The notes beneath the pieces are model-generated. The model made no database searches and was not told the DNA's origin. It saw only the letters and a list, made by a program, of their open reading frames with translations. Of a stretch of DNA of 64,000 bases, positions 43,775 through 51,911 are shown in pieces. Each line of letters opens with the position of its first letter. Position 1 is the stretch's first letter. This DNA is from JACKJA01 sp050297015 (lineage in GTDB: Bacteria > Pseudomonadota > Alphaproteobacteria > Micavibrionales > Micavibrionaceae): contig JBNKRZ010000013.1 in assembly GCA_050297015.1 (NCBI GenBank), forward strand, positions 11,297 to 75,296. Reading direction: 5' to 3'. The position numbers and the translations under genes were made by a program.

Positions 43775-44360
43775 CTTGAATCTCCATATAGGTTGTACAA
43801 GAGGCGTCTTTCATCTGTATGACCTTTTTTTCCTGACTTAAAACGAGTGTTTGCTCGCAGTAAGACGTGCCAATGACGGGCACGGTGTTTTCATCGCCGA
43901 AGTCGTCAATAATCGGCATCAGGCCGCGCTCGCGTGTTGTGCTGATGACGCGGGCGCGCCGGGCGTCGTCCGTGATCTTGATGTAGTCGATATCAACGCG
44001 GCTTTCATGATGGCTCATCACCGTTTGGTCTTGCAAAATATGAGCGATAAAATCTTTTTTATTCAGCGCCATTTCTTCTTCTTTTTCATCGTCTCCGATT
44101 CGGTATTTCAGGGTGGTGGAGAATTGGCCGTCATCGTTAATGTGTTCGACGAAGAATTTTGTGATATCAAAAGCGTCAGTGTTTTCTTGTTTGGCGCTCG
44201 CCATAGAGGATACTTGTTCGACAAAGGCGGTGACGTTGCCTTCTGTGAGCTGTGTGATTTGCATGGCGGGGTCGGCGTCCTTGATGAAGGCTGTAAATAA
44301 AATTACAACCAACATAACATTGAAGGCAGCCATGCCCAGTAATTCAAGGCTTTTCCCCAT
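43764..44360 (-). CDS. Exported or membrane-anchored protein of unknown function, paralog B of a tandem pair
   Basis: About 198 residues from the ATG at 44360 (a GTG sits directly before it). An N-terminal hydrophobic segment (LLGMAAFNVMLVVILFTAFI) serves as signal or anchor. Then LTEGNVTAFVEQVSSMA, FDITKFFVEHINDDGQFSTTLKY, and TSYCEQTLVLSQEKKVIQMKDASC, matching paralog A. Transcribed before paralog A. Function unknown. Confidence 0.7.
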   Translation of the reverse strand: MGKSLELLGMAAFNVMLVVILFTAFIKDADPAMQITQLTEGNVTAFVEQVSSMASAKQENTDAFDITKFFVEHINDDGQFSTTLKYRIGDDEKEEEMALNKKDFIAHILQDQTVMSHHESRVDIDYIKITDDARRARVISTTRERGLMPIIDDFGDENTVPVIGTSYCEQTLVLSQEKKVIQMKDASCTTYMEIQDDL

Positions 44361-44469
44361 CACCGCTATCCGTTTATAAAGCTATCCGTTTTTAAAATCA
44401 CGTGTGCTGTGAGTTTTCTCCCTATCCTTAAGGGTACCCCGAAAAGGTAAAAATAGAGTATAAAAGTTT

Positions 44470-44754
44470 TCAGATTTTTTGTAGCTCTGCCCATTTTTCG
44501 GCGGGGAGTGCCGTGATTTTGACGGTTTTCAGGCGGTCGGTTTCGCCGCGGGTGATTTCAATGGTATTTTGGGCTATTCCCAGTTCTTTTGAAAGAAGTC
44601 CTATTAGTGCCTTGTTTGCTTTTCCTTTTTCGGGTGCGGCAGTAACGGATATTTTCAGGATTGTTTTGGGGCCTTCGGGGCCGTTATCCCAGCCGCGGAT
44701 TTTGTTGCTGGGGCCGCTGGGGATTAATTTTATTATGATCGTTCGATCAGTCAC
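44470..44754 (-). CDS. DUF167 / YggU family protein
   Basis: 94 residues. IKLIPSGPSNKIRGW, LKISVTAAPEKGKANKALIGLLSKELG and IEITRGETDRLKTVKI are the characteristic YggU/UPF0235 segments. GTG start overlapping the nadC stop (GTGA), so it is the last gene of nadA-nadC-yggU. Function unknown in the family. Confidence 0.9.
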   Translation of the reverse strand: MTDRTIIIKLIPSGPSNKIRGWDNGPEGPKTILKISVTAAPEKGKANKALIGLLSKELGIAQNTIEITRGETDRLKTVKITALPAEKWAELQKI

Positions 44755-45590
44755 TTGATGTCTAAACCTAAGTCCATAACCGGGGCGCTGTGGGTTAGGG
44801 CGCCGATGGATATCAGGTCAACTCCACATTCAGATACGGATCGAACCGTATTTATGTTCACGCCGCCACTAGCTTCCGTTTTCAGGTTTCCGTCAACTAA
44901 TTTAACGGCCTGCGTGAGGGTGTTCGGTGTCATGTTGTCGAGTAGGACAATATCGGCGCCGGGTTCAAGTTCAAGTAATTCTTTAAGCTGGTCGAGTGTG
45001 TCAACTTCGACTTCGATCTTAATCATGTGTCCGGCAAGGGCGCGGGCTTTTTCGACGGCTTGTTTTATGCTCCCGGCGACGGCGATATGGTTGTCCTTGA
45101 TCAGGATCGCATCATCAAGGCCGTAGCGGTGATTGCTGCCGCCGCCACATTTGACCGCATATTTTTCCAGTGCGCGCAGGCCCGGCGTGGTTTTGCGGGT
45201 ACAGCAAATTTGCGCATTTGTGCCCTCGACTTCTTTAACGAATGTGGCCGTCATTGTGGCGATACCTGACAGGTGGCCGAGGAAATTAAGCGCCGTGCGT
45301 TCGGCGGTCAAGATATCCCGCGCTGAACCGTTGATGGTGGCGATATCCTGTCCGGCTTTGACGGCGGTGCCGTCCTCAATATGTTTTTCTAAATTGAGCG
45401 CCGGGTTGATTAACTCAAAAGCCAGCAGCGCCACATCCAGTCCGGCAATCACGCCATCGGTGCGGGCACGAATTGTGGCGTTGGTTTGTGCGTTTGCGGG
45501 AATCGTCGCTTCGCTTGTGATGTCGCCGCGGCGCCCTAAATCCTCTTGCAGGGCGGCTTTGACGGCGTCCGTGTAAAGCAGACGGTTCAT
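44751..45590 (-). CDS. nadC: Nicotinate-nucleotide pyrophosphorylase (carboxylating)
   Basis: 279 residues. Converts quinolinate and PRPP to nicotinate mononucleotide. EDLGRRGDITSEATIP at the N-terminus, ERTALNFLGHLSGIATMTATFV, CTRKTTPGLRALEKYAVKCGGGSNHRYGL (substrate-binding Arg/Lys/His), EVEVDTLDQL and SGGVNINTVRSVSECGVDLISIGALTHS. ATG overlaps the nadA stop by one base. Operon with nadA; nadB is not in the window. Confidence 0.97.
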   Translation of the reverse strand: MNRLLYTDAVKAALQEDLGRRGDITSEATIPANAQTNATIRARTDGVIAGLDVALLAFELINPALNLEKHIEDGTAVKAGQDIATINGSARDILTAERTALNFLGHLSGIATMTATFVKEVEGTNAQICCTRKTTPGLRALEKYAVKCGGGSNHRYGLDDAILIKDNHIAVAGSIKQAVEKARALAGHMIKIEVEVDTLDQLKELLELEPGADIVLLDNMTPNTLTQAVKLVDGNLKTEASGGVNINTVRSVSECGVDLISIGALTHSAPVMDLGLDIK

Positions 45591-46600
45591 CAGCTTAGCT
45601 CCAGCATGCGTTCGATTGGTTTGCGGGCGCGGGCGGCAATTTCAGGATCAATAGAAACTTCCCCGGTCATATCGCGCAGGCATGTGAGGATTTTCGGCAG
45701 GGAAATCATCTTCATGTACGGGCACATCTGACATGATCCGATCATTTCTATGCCGGGGTTTTCAGCGGCGATGTTATCACTCATTGAACATTCGGTCATA
45801 AGAACCGCGCGGGCGGGTTGATGGGCTTTAATCCATGTGTCCATTTGCGAGGTTGAGCCGGCGTAGTCGGAGACTTTCAGCACCTCTGGCGGGCATTCCG
45901 GGTGGGCAAGCACGGCGATATCGTCGTAGCGTTCGCGGAATCGTTCGACTTGTTTGGCGGTGAATTGCTCGTGAACCACGCAGGCGCCGTCCCAGTACAG
46001 GACTTTGATTTTTGTTTGGGCGGCAACGTTTTGCGCAAGGTATTTGTCCGGCGTCATGAAGACCGTATCGTGTCCTTCGCGGCCCAGCGCTTCGACAATT
46101 TGCAGCGCGTTGGCCGAGGTGCAGCACACATCGCTTTCCGCTTTGACCTCGGCGGAGGTGTTGACGTAAGTGATAACCGGCACGCCGGGGTGTTCGGCCT
46201 TGATCTTGCGTACGTCCTCGGCAGTGATCGCGTCAGCCAGTGTGCAGCCCGCTTTGGGATCGGGGATCAGGACGGTTTTGTCCGGGCAGATGATCTTGGC
46301 GGTCTCGGCCATGAAATGCACCCCGCACTGTACGATGATGTCAGCATCGGTCTTGGCGGCTTCACGGGCGAGCTGTAGGGAGTCGCCTGTAATATCGCCG
46401 ACGCCGAAAAAGACATCCGGTGTCATGTAATTATGCGCGAGGATAACCGCGTTCTTTTCGCGTTTCAGGCGGTTAATTTCGTGGATGTAGGGGGCCAGCT
46501 TTTCCCAGTGTTCCGGTTTGTATTGGTGGGACAGCTTGTCAAGAAGTGGGGCCGTGTCCCGTGCTACTTTATCCGTATAGGTCAGCGTTTTTGCGCTCAT
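45590..46600 (-). CDS. nadA: Quinolinate synthase
   Basis: About 336 residues from ATG 46600 (MSAKTLTYTDK); the frame is open to 46669. Condenses iminoaspartate with dihydroxyacetone phosphate, using a 4Fe-4S cluster. Seen: VILAHNYMTPDVFFGVGDITGDSLQLAREA, CGVHFMAETAKIICPDKTVLIPD, the cluster cysteine in ADVCCTSANA-type context (SDVCCTSANAL), and a C-terminal GSCQMCPYMKM. First gene of nadA-nadC-DUF167, divergent from the amidase. Confidence 0.95.
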   Translation of the reverse strand: MSAKTLTYTDKVARDTAPLLDKLSHQYKPEHWEKLAPYIHEINRLKREKNAVILAHNYMTPDVFFGVGDITGDSLQLAREAAKTDADIIVQCGVHFMAETAKIICPDKTVLIPDPKAGCTLADAITAEDVRKIKAEHPGVPVITYVNTSAEVKAESDVCCTSANALQIVEALGREGHDTVFMTPDKYLAQNVAAQTKIKVLYWDGACVVHEQFTAKQVERFRERYDDIAVLAHPECPPEVLKVSDYAGSTSQMDTWIKAHQPARAVLMTECSMSDNIAAENPGIEMIGSCQMCPYMKMISLPKILTCLRDMTGEVSIDPEIAARARKPIERMLELS

Positions 46601-46675
46601 GGTTTTTAGTCGTTCTTTACCGTTGCCGTTGAAAGGTCTATCTTTCCCAAAATGAAAGGGAAAGGTCAATGCTTT

Positions 46676-47173
46676 ATGCCGTTTGAAATTAAAAAACTTC
46701 CGTCACCCAATTTCGGGGAGCGTCGCGACGGGGCGCGGCCGTCGATTATTGTGATACATTCTACGGGCATGAAAACGGCGCAAGAGGCGCTGGAGCGTAT
46801 GTGTGATCCGGCGGCGGAAGTGAGCGCTCATTACTGCATTGATGAGGATGGCACGGTTTATGAGTTGGTTGATGAAACTATGCGCGCTTGGCATGCAGGG
46901 GTTTCGGAATGGCGGGGGATTACGGATGTAAACAGTCATTCGATTGGGATTGAACTGGTCAACCCGGGGCATGAGTGGGGCTATCGTGAATTCCCGCCTG
47001 AGCAGATGGAGAGCCTTGTTGATCTGTGTAAATCCATCATGGCGCGGCACGAGATTAAATGGGTGCTGGGGCATTCCGACATCGCACCGGGGCGCAGACG
47101 GGATCCCGGTGAATTGTTCGATTGGCAGTGGATGGCAGATGCGGGAGTGCCGAATATTCACGAAAAAGCTTGA
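46676..47173 (+). CDS. N-acetylmuramoyl-L-alanine amidase (Amidase_2, AmpD/AmiD-like)
   Basis: 165 residues from ATG 46676 with AAAGG upstream; an earlier ATG at 46652 is in frame. Zinc site residues His in IVIHSTGMKT, His in WVLGHSDIAPGRRRDPGELFDW, and the conserved Asp of the same block. Also SAHYCIDEDGTVYELV and AWHAGVSEW. No signal peptide seen, so an AmpD-like cytoplasmic cell-wall-recycling role is favoured over a secreted one. Confidence 0.92.
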   Translation: MPFEIKKLPSPNFGERRDGARPSIIVIHSTGMKTAQEALERMCDPAAEVSAHYCIDEDGTVYELVDETMRAWHAGVSEWRGITDVNSHSIGIELVNPGHEWGYREFPPEQMESLVDLCKSIMARHEIKWVLGHSDIAPGRRRDPGELFDWQWMADAGVPNIHEKA

Positions 47174-47200
47174 AAGTTTTAGCGTTATCAACCATATAAA
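47170..47200 (+). promoter_or_regulatory. Candidate promoter of rnpB
   Basis: TTGAAA (47170-47175) and TATAAA (47195-47200; or CATATA at 47193 with a 17-base spacer). The expected RNA 5' end at 47207 is 7 bases past the -10. Confidence 0.5.
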
Positions 47201-47206
47201 TCTTTA

Positions 47207-47567
47207 TCAGAAGGCTGGATGGCTGCTTCGTTTTGGCGGAGAGGAAAGTCCGGGCTTCACGAAAACACGGCGCCGGCTAACGGCCGGGCAGGGCGACCTG
47301 ACGGAAAGTGCTGCAGAGATTTAAACCGCCGATGGCTGGCTGCTTTCGAGACGCTGGCACAGGCAAGGCTGAGAAGGTGCGGTAAGAGCGCACCGCGTTT
47401 CTGGCAACAGGAACGGCAAGGTAAACCCCGCCGGAAGCAAGACCAAATAGGCGTCTCATATGGTGAGTTTTCGCACCGGGATGCGGGTAGGTTGCTTGAG
47501 GTTTACGGTAACGTAAATCCCAGATGAATAGCCATTCTCGACAGAACCCGGCTTACAGGCTTTCTGA
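47207..47567 (+). ncRNA. rnpB: RNase P RNA (bacterial class A type)
   Basis: Catalytic RNA that matures tRNA 5' ends. Conserved landmarks in order: GAGGAAAGTCCGGGC (47240 region), GGGCAGGGCGACCTGACGG, GGTAAACCCC near 47422, GAATAGCCATT, and the 3' ACAGAACCCGGCTTACAG. The ends were set by P1 pairing: TCAGAAGGCTGG at 47207 with CAGGCTTTCTGA ending at 47567. A terminator follows within six bases. ORF-like frames across this stretch are not genes. Confidence 0.96.
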
Positions 47568-47572
47568 TGAAA

Positions 47573-47614
47573 AAGCCGCCTTTGGAGATTATCCCCGAAG
47601 GCGGCTTCTTTTTT
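47573..47614 (+). terminator. Rho-independent terminator of rnpB
   Basis: AAGCCGCCTT (47573-47582) pairs with AAGGCGGCTT (47598-47607), followed by CTTTTTT. It also lies downstream of the convergent 48-residue peptide gene and could serve both. Confidence 0.88.
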
Positions 47615-47631
47615 GAGGGATATGGCCCGTT

Positions 47632-47778
47632 TTAGGGGAACAAGGCCATGTCCCACATTTTTGTTGTAAGGCTACGCAGTTCGTCCATGCGGGCGGAATT
47701 ATAGGCCGTGTACAAAATTGTGCCGGCAAATAATCCGCCGTTTATAGCGAGCGCGAGCATCAGTAGTATTACCAACAT
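47632..47778 (-). CDS. 48-residue single-span membrane peptide
   Basis: Short open frame ATG (47778) to TAA (47632) encoding 48 residues. The first 24 form one hydrophobic helix (MLVILLMLALAINGGLFAGT...) and the rest is a charged amphipathic tail (YNSARMDELRSL). A good ribosome site GGGGAGA lies 6-8 bases before the ATG, the main reason to believe it. It converges on rnpB. Function unknown; small bitopic peptides of this form often regulate membrane complexes, but nothing specific can be said. Confidence 0.6.
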   Translation of the reverse strand: MLVILLMLALAINGGLFAGTILYTAYNSARMDELRSLTTKMWDMALFP

Positions 47779-48106
47779 TTTATTTCTCCCCACACATTTG
47801 GTTTTCGTTGGTCTTTGTTGTGTTGTTCATTTGCAGTGAACGCCTATTCTTTAGCACTATATTCTGGAAAATACAAGAAAATTTTCCAATCTTTTCAATG
47901 CGATAGCAATCAGCGGTTGTATATTTTTCGTAACATAAGGAAATCATAAGTTTATGTTATGTAATATAAAATTTCACGGTTTTGACCAGCAATAAAATTT
48001 TATTAGGGAAAATCGTTAGCGATGGGTAGGGCATGGTGGGGGAGGTCTAAGTTTTTGAAAAATCCTGTGGTTATCTTTCGTGTTGGTCGGTTGCTAAATT
48101 GACGGG

Positions 48107-48151
48107 CCATAAAAACCCATGCTATCCCATAGATATCCATATGGTTCCATA
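48107..48151. promoter_or_regulatory. Five-copy 10-bp periodic array, probable MraZ operator, in the gap before mraZ
   Basis: CCATR occurs at 48107, 48117, 48127, 48137 and 48147, exactly every 10 bases (on the other strand TATGG/CATGG + N5). MraZ proteins bind direct repeats of short GG-rich boxes with about one helical turn spacing in front of mraZ, so this is a good operator candidate for autoregulation of the dcw cluster. It lies 143 bases before the mraZ start. The rest of the 515-base gap 47779-48293 is AT-rich on the left, with no gene I would defend. Confidence 0.6.
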
Positions 48152-48293
48152 AGGGGGCCGTATTTTCTGGAAATTTGTTTTTCTGGCCTGTAGTCGTTTC
48201 GTTTTTCTTTTTGACGGGGCGCAAGCGACGAAGCGTAGAAGACCTACGTGATGAGCGGGGAAACAAGATCAAAAAGGAAATGGGAACGACTAA

Positions 48294-48749
48294 GTGGCGC
48301 TGTTTTTATCGACATATGTGAACAAGGTGGACAAGAAGGGGCGTGTCTCTGTGCCGGCGCCTTTTCGTGCGGCTTTGTCCGGGCAAGCGTTTCAAGGGAT
48401 TGTTCTCTTCCGTTCGCATACGCATGCGTGTCTGGAAGGGTTCGGTATGGACACAATGGAAGAACTTTCCTCCCGTCTCGATCATTTTGATTTGTTTTCC
48501 GCCGAGCAAGACGATATGGCGACGACGATCTTTGGGGATGCTGTCCAGCTTCCTTTCGATGGTGATGGGCGGGTGATTCTGTCGGCAGAGTTGATGGAGG
48601 CGGCGCGGATTGTAGGGGCTGCGGCGTTCGTTGGCATGGGAAGCAAATTTCAGATATGGAGCCCGGAAGGTTTTGAGGCGCGCCGGGTCGAGGCGCGTGA
48701 AGAGATTCGTGTCACGGGGCTGACGCTGCCCAAAGGCGGTGAGAAATGA
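48294..48749 (+). CDS. mraZ: Transcriptional regulator MraZ
   Basis: 151 residues from GTG at 48294. Two SpoVT/AbrB-like swapped-hairpin halves, each with the DxxxR signature: VDKKGRVSVPAPFR near residue 13 and GDGRVILSAELM near residue 83. In studied bacteria MraZ represses the dcw operon through repeated boxes upstream of its own gene; the 10-bp array at 48107 fits. First gene of the cluster; its stop overlaps rsmH (ATGA). Confidence 0.95.
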   Translation: MALFLSTYVNKVDKKGRVSVPAPFRAALSGQAFQGIVLFRSHTHACLEGFGMDTMEELSSRLDHFDLFSAEQDDMATTIFGDAVQLPFDGDGRVILSAELMEAARIVGAAAFVGMGSKFQIWSPEGFEARRVEAREEIRVTGLTLPKGGEK

Positions 48750-49708
48750 GTAATCGTCCTCACATTCCCGTGATGCTTGACGAAGTGCTGGCAGCTTTGC
48801 AGCCGGCGGACGGCGAAGTCTATGTTGACGGGACGTTTGGCGCAGGGGGGTATACGGCTGCGCTTTTGGATGCGGCGGATTGTGCGGTGATTGCGATAGA
48901 TCGGGACAGCAGTGCGCGGGCGCGGGCGGAGGAGCTTAAGGAAAAATACGGTGAGCGCTTACAATTTGTCCATGGCTGTTTTGGTGATGCTGAGGCGCTG
49001 GTGCACACCGTTGGTTACGATAAAGTTGATGGTATTGTTGTTGATCTTGGTGTTTCTTCGATGCAGTTGGATCAAGCCGCGCGCGGGTTTTCATTCCGCT
49101 TTGACGGGCCGCTCGATATGCGAATGGATCAAGATGGTGACGGTGAGACGGCGGCAGATGTTGTGAATAATTATTCCGAGAAAAATCTGGCCGATATTAT
49201 TTACCGGTACGGCGAAGAGCGCAAATCCCGCCGTATTGCGAAGGCCGTTGTCGCGGCGCGCGGCAAGCAGAAAATTGAAACGACGTTTGCGCTGGCCGAT
49301 ATCGTGCGCAGCGTTGTGCCCCGTTCGCCTAAGGATCAAAGCGACCCGTCAACCCGGACGTTTCAGGCGCTTCGTATCTATGTGAACCGTGAGATGGAAG
49401 AGCTGGAAAAGCTTTTGCAGGCTGCGGTGCCTCTTTTGAAAATTGGCGGCCGTTTGGTTGTCGTTTCTTTCCATTCCCTCGAAGATGGGATTGCCAAACG
49501 GTTTATGCGTCAGCATGCCGGAATGGGCGAATCTGTCTCTCGTCATATGCCGGTTCCTGCCGGTGCGCCGTCTCAGGCGTATTTCAGTCTGCCCTCCCGC
49601 AAGGCTGTTTTCCCCTCCGAACATGAAATTTCCCAAAATCCCCGTTCTCGTTCCGCACGTTTGCGTGTAGCTGTTCGCACCGATCAATCGCAGGAGGCCG
49701 CCGCATGA
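48746..49708 (+). CDS. rsmH: 16S rRNA (cytosine-1402 N4) methyltransferase
   Basis: 320 residues. SAM-binding DGTFGAGGYTAALLDA, the RsmH signature DLGVSSMQLDQAARGFSFRFDGPLDMRMD, and the C-terminal FHSLEDGIAKRFM and RSRSARLRVAVR. Modifies C1402 in the ribosomal P site. Sits in its classical place between mraZ and ftsL, overlapping both by 4 bases. Confidence 0.97.
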   Translation: MSNRPHIPVMLDEVLAALQPADGEVYVDGTFGAGGYTAALLDAADCAVIAIDRDSSARARAEELKEKYGERLQFVHGCFGDAEALVHTVGYDKVDGIVVDLGVSSMQLDQAARGFSFRFDGPLDMRMDQDGDGETAADVVNNYSEKNLADIIYRYGEERKSRRIAKAVVAARGKQKIETTFALADIVRSVVPRSPKDQSDPSTRTFQALRIYVNREMEELEKLLQAAVPLLKIGGRLVVVSFHSLEDGIAKRFMRQHAGMGESVSRHMPVPAGAPSQAYFSLPSRKAVFPSEHEISQNPRSRSARLRVAVRTDQSQEAAA

Positions 49709-50169
49709 GCTTCTTCCGTGTTTCGACATTGTTGGCGTTGAGCGCTGCGATCTTCTCGGGGGGAGGGTTGTTCTGGACCTCTCAGAATGTTCAGCATGCC
49801 GAAGAGCAATTACGTGATTTGCGCCATGCTTCGCAAAAAGAGGCACAAGCCTTGCGTGTTTTGCATGCGGAGTGGGACTATCTCAACCGTCCTGACCGTC
49901 TTGAGGTGTTGGCGCAAGATTATCTGGGGTACGCGCCGCTGGCGGTTGAAAATGTTATGGATGACGCGGCACGCCTGCCGGAATTTTCTATTCCTGCATT
50001 ACCGCCTCATAAACCTTCTCTGGCGCCGCGTTCCGCGGTGTATAAAGCGCCTGCCGCAAAGGTGCGGCCTCCTGTTAATGCGGTGCCTCAGACTGAAACT
50101 CTTTCTGCGGACCGGCGCTTTCAAACACTCCTTGATGAGCTGAATCAAACGCAAGGGGGAGAAGAATGA
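49705..50169 (+). CDS. ftsL: FtsL-like divisome protein
   Basis: 154 residues. A short cytoplasmic N-terminus, one transmembrane helix (LLALSAAIFSGGGLFWTSQNVQ), then a leucine-type coiled coil (HAEEQLRDLRHASQKEAQALRVLHAEWDYLNRPDRLEVLAQDYLG) in which the W-x-x-L-x-x-P-x-R-L-E block is typical of alphaproteobacterial FtsL. A Pro/Ala-rich tail follows. Bitopic partner of FtsB/FtsQ that activates FtsWI. Overlaps rsmH and ftsI by 4 bases each. Confidence 0.85.
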   Translation: MSFFRVSTLLALSAAIFSGGGLFWTSQNVQHAEEQLRDLRHASQKEAQALRVLHAEWDYLNRPDRLEVLAQDYLGYAPLAVENVMDDAARLPEFSIPALPPHKPSLAPRSAVYKAPAAKVRPPVNAVPQTETLSADRRFQTLLDELNQTQGGEE

Positions 50170-51911
50170 TGAGATATTCATTTTCTTTTGCGCAGAAAGC
50201 TATGAAGATGATTGGCGCCCGGCGTTCGGCGCTTGATATGGCGCATGGGCGCCTTGTTTTGGTAAGCGCATTTTTTGCGTTGCTGTTTATGATGGTAGGG
50301 GCGCGGGCCTTTGACCTTTCTTTGATTCAGGGGGAGTGGCTTTCTTCCTCGCTCTCCGGGAACGGTCATGCGCGTTCTGATGTTGTTTTGGCTGCGCCGC
50401 CGCGGGGTGATATTCTCGATCGTAATGGTGTGCTGCTGGCTACATCTTTGGAGACCCCCTCTTTATATGCCGATCCCTCTTTGGTTTTGGAACCGGAAAA
50501 GGTTGCGCGGGCGTTGGTTGATGTTTTGCCCTCTTTGTCTTATGGCACCGTTTTGCAAAAGCTTCAGCGTAAGGGGCGCTTTGTCTGGATTGCCCGAAAT
50601 CTGACTCCGAATGAGCAATATGAGGTTTTGAAAATCGGTTCGCCGGGACTGGATTTTAAAACCGAATACCGCCGTATCTATCCACAGGGGGGAATGGCGC
50701 CGCACATGATCGGTTACACCGATGTGGACGGGCATGGCCTGGCGGGGATAGAGCGCAGCTTTGATAAATTGCTGAATGCAGGAGAGGCGCCCTTGACATT
50801 GGCGCTGGATATGAGACTCCAGCATATCTTGCGGCGCGAAGTGCGCAAGGCGGCACAAACCTTTACCGGTGAAGGGGGCGCGGGGCTGATTATGGATGTC
50901 AGCAACGGTGAGATTCTTGCGGCTTATTCATGGCCGGACTTTGATCCTCACAATCCTGGCGCGGCGAAGGACAGGGCGCTTTTTAACCGCTTGACTTTGG
51001 GTGTTTATGAACTGGGTTCAACCTTTAAGATCTTTTCAACGGCGGCCTTGCTGGAAACGAAAAAGGTTGCGTTGTCTCATGGTTTTGATGCGCGTAAACC
51101 TTTGAAGCGCGGGCGTTATACGATTACCGATTATCACCCGGAAAAACGTATTTTAACGGTGCCGGAAGTCTTTATGTATTCCTCCAATATCGGTTCGGCT
51201 TTGATGGGGGAAATGGTTGGCAGTACGGCGCTTCAGGATTTTTACCGCGATTTGGGTTTGTTAACGCCTGTGGCTTTGGAAATCAATGAGGTTGGACGAC
51301 CTCTGGTGCCGGAGCCATGGCGGGATATTAATACTCTGACGGCTTCTTATGGGCATGGGCTGGCGGTTACACCTTTGCAAATGGTTGCGGCGGCCAGTTC
51401 TATTGTCGGGGGCGGAACGGTCATTCGTCCGAGGCTGGTTCTGGATCATGAGAAAGATAACGCGCGCGTGCAAACCGATGTGCGGGTTGTCTCTCCGCAG
51501 ACAGCGCATCGCATGCGTCAGCTAATGCGGCTAGTGGTGACAGACGGTACGGGAAAGATGGCCGATGTGCCGGGCTACCGCGTCGGCGGTAAGACGGGTA
51601 CGGCCGAAAAGCCGGGGCCGGGTGGTTATAGCCACAAGCGTTTAATCTCGTCCTTTATGGGCTTTTTTCCGATGGAAGAGCCGCGCTACGCCGTCTTTAT
51701 CATGGTTGATGAGCCGCACGGCACAAAAGAAAGCTTTGGTTACGCCACGGCGGGTTGGGTGGCGGCTCCGGCTGTGGGGCGGGTAATTGCCGCGATGGGA
51801 GCTTTGTTGGGTGTGCATCCGGAGGAAGATACCAACGGGATGCACGATGTGCTGGCCGCTTCGTTGAAACAATATGTTCATGACAGGAGTAAACATCATG
51901 ATTTTGAGTGA
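50166..51911 (+). CDS. ftsI: Division-specific peptidoglycan transpeptidase (PBP3)
   Basis: 581 residues. N-terminal membrane anchor (LVLVSAFFALLFMMVGARAFDL), a pedestal region (PPRGDILDRNGVLLA), and the transpeptidase with active Ser in ELGSTFKIFSTAALLE, a second motif SSN (MYSSNIGSALMGE) and KTG in VGGKTGTAEKPG. Makes septal crosslinks with FtsW. Its 3' end overlaps murE by 14 bases. Confidence 0.97.
   Translation: MMRYSFSFAQKAMKMIGARRSALDMAHGRLVLVSAFFALLFMMVGARAFDLSLIQGEWLSSSLSGNGHARSDVVLAAPPRGDILDRNGVLLATSLETPSLYADPSLVLEPEKVARALVDVLPSLSYGTVLQKLQRKGRFVWIARNLTPNEQYEVLKIGSPGLDFKTEYRRIYPQGGMAPHMIGYTDVDGHGLAGIERSFDKLLNAGEAPLTLALDMRLQHILRREVRKAAQTFTGEGGAGLIMDVSNGEILAAYSWPDFDPHNPGAAKDRALFNRLTLGVYELGSTFKIFSTAALLETKKVALSHGFDARKPLKRGRYTITDYHPEKRILTVPEVFMYSSNIGSALMGEMVGSTALQDFYRDLGLLTPVALEINEVGRPLVPEPWRDINTLTASYGHGLAVTPLQMVAAASSIVGGGTVIRPRLVLDHEKDNARVQTDVRVVSPQTAHRMRQLMRLVVTDGTGKMADVPGYRVGGKTGTAEKPGPGGYSHKRLISSFMGFFPMEEPRYAVFIMVDEPHGTKESFGYATAGWVAAPAVGRVIAAMGALLGVHPEEDTNGMHDVLAASLKQYVHDRSKHHDFE

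Noticed and set aside
47456..47656. 66-residue minus-strand frame over rnpB
   Set aside because: It lies across the 3' half of RNase P RNA and its terminator, both well supported.
48003..48272. 89-residue open frame on the minus strand before mraZ
   Set aside because: It runs across the 10-bp operator-like array, has low-complexity basic composition, no good ribosome site and no recognisable fold.
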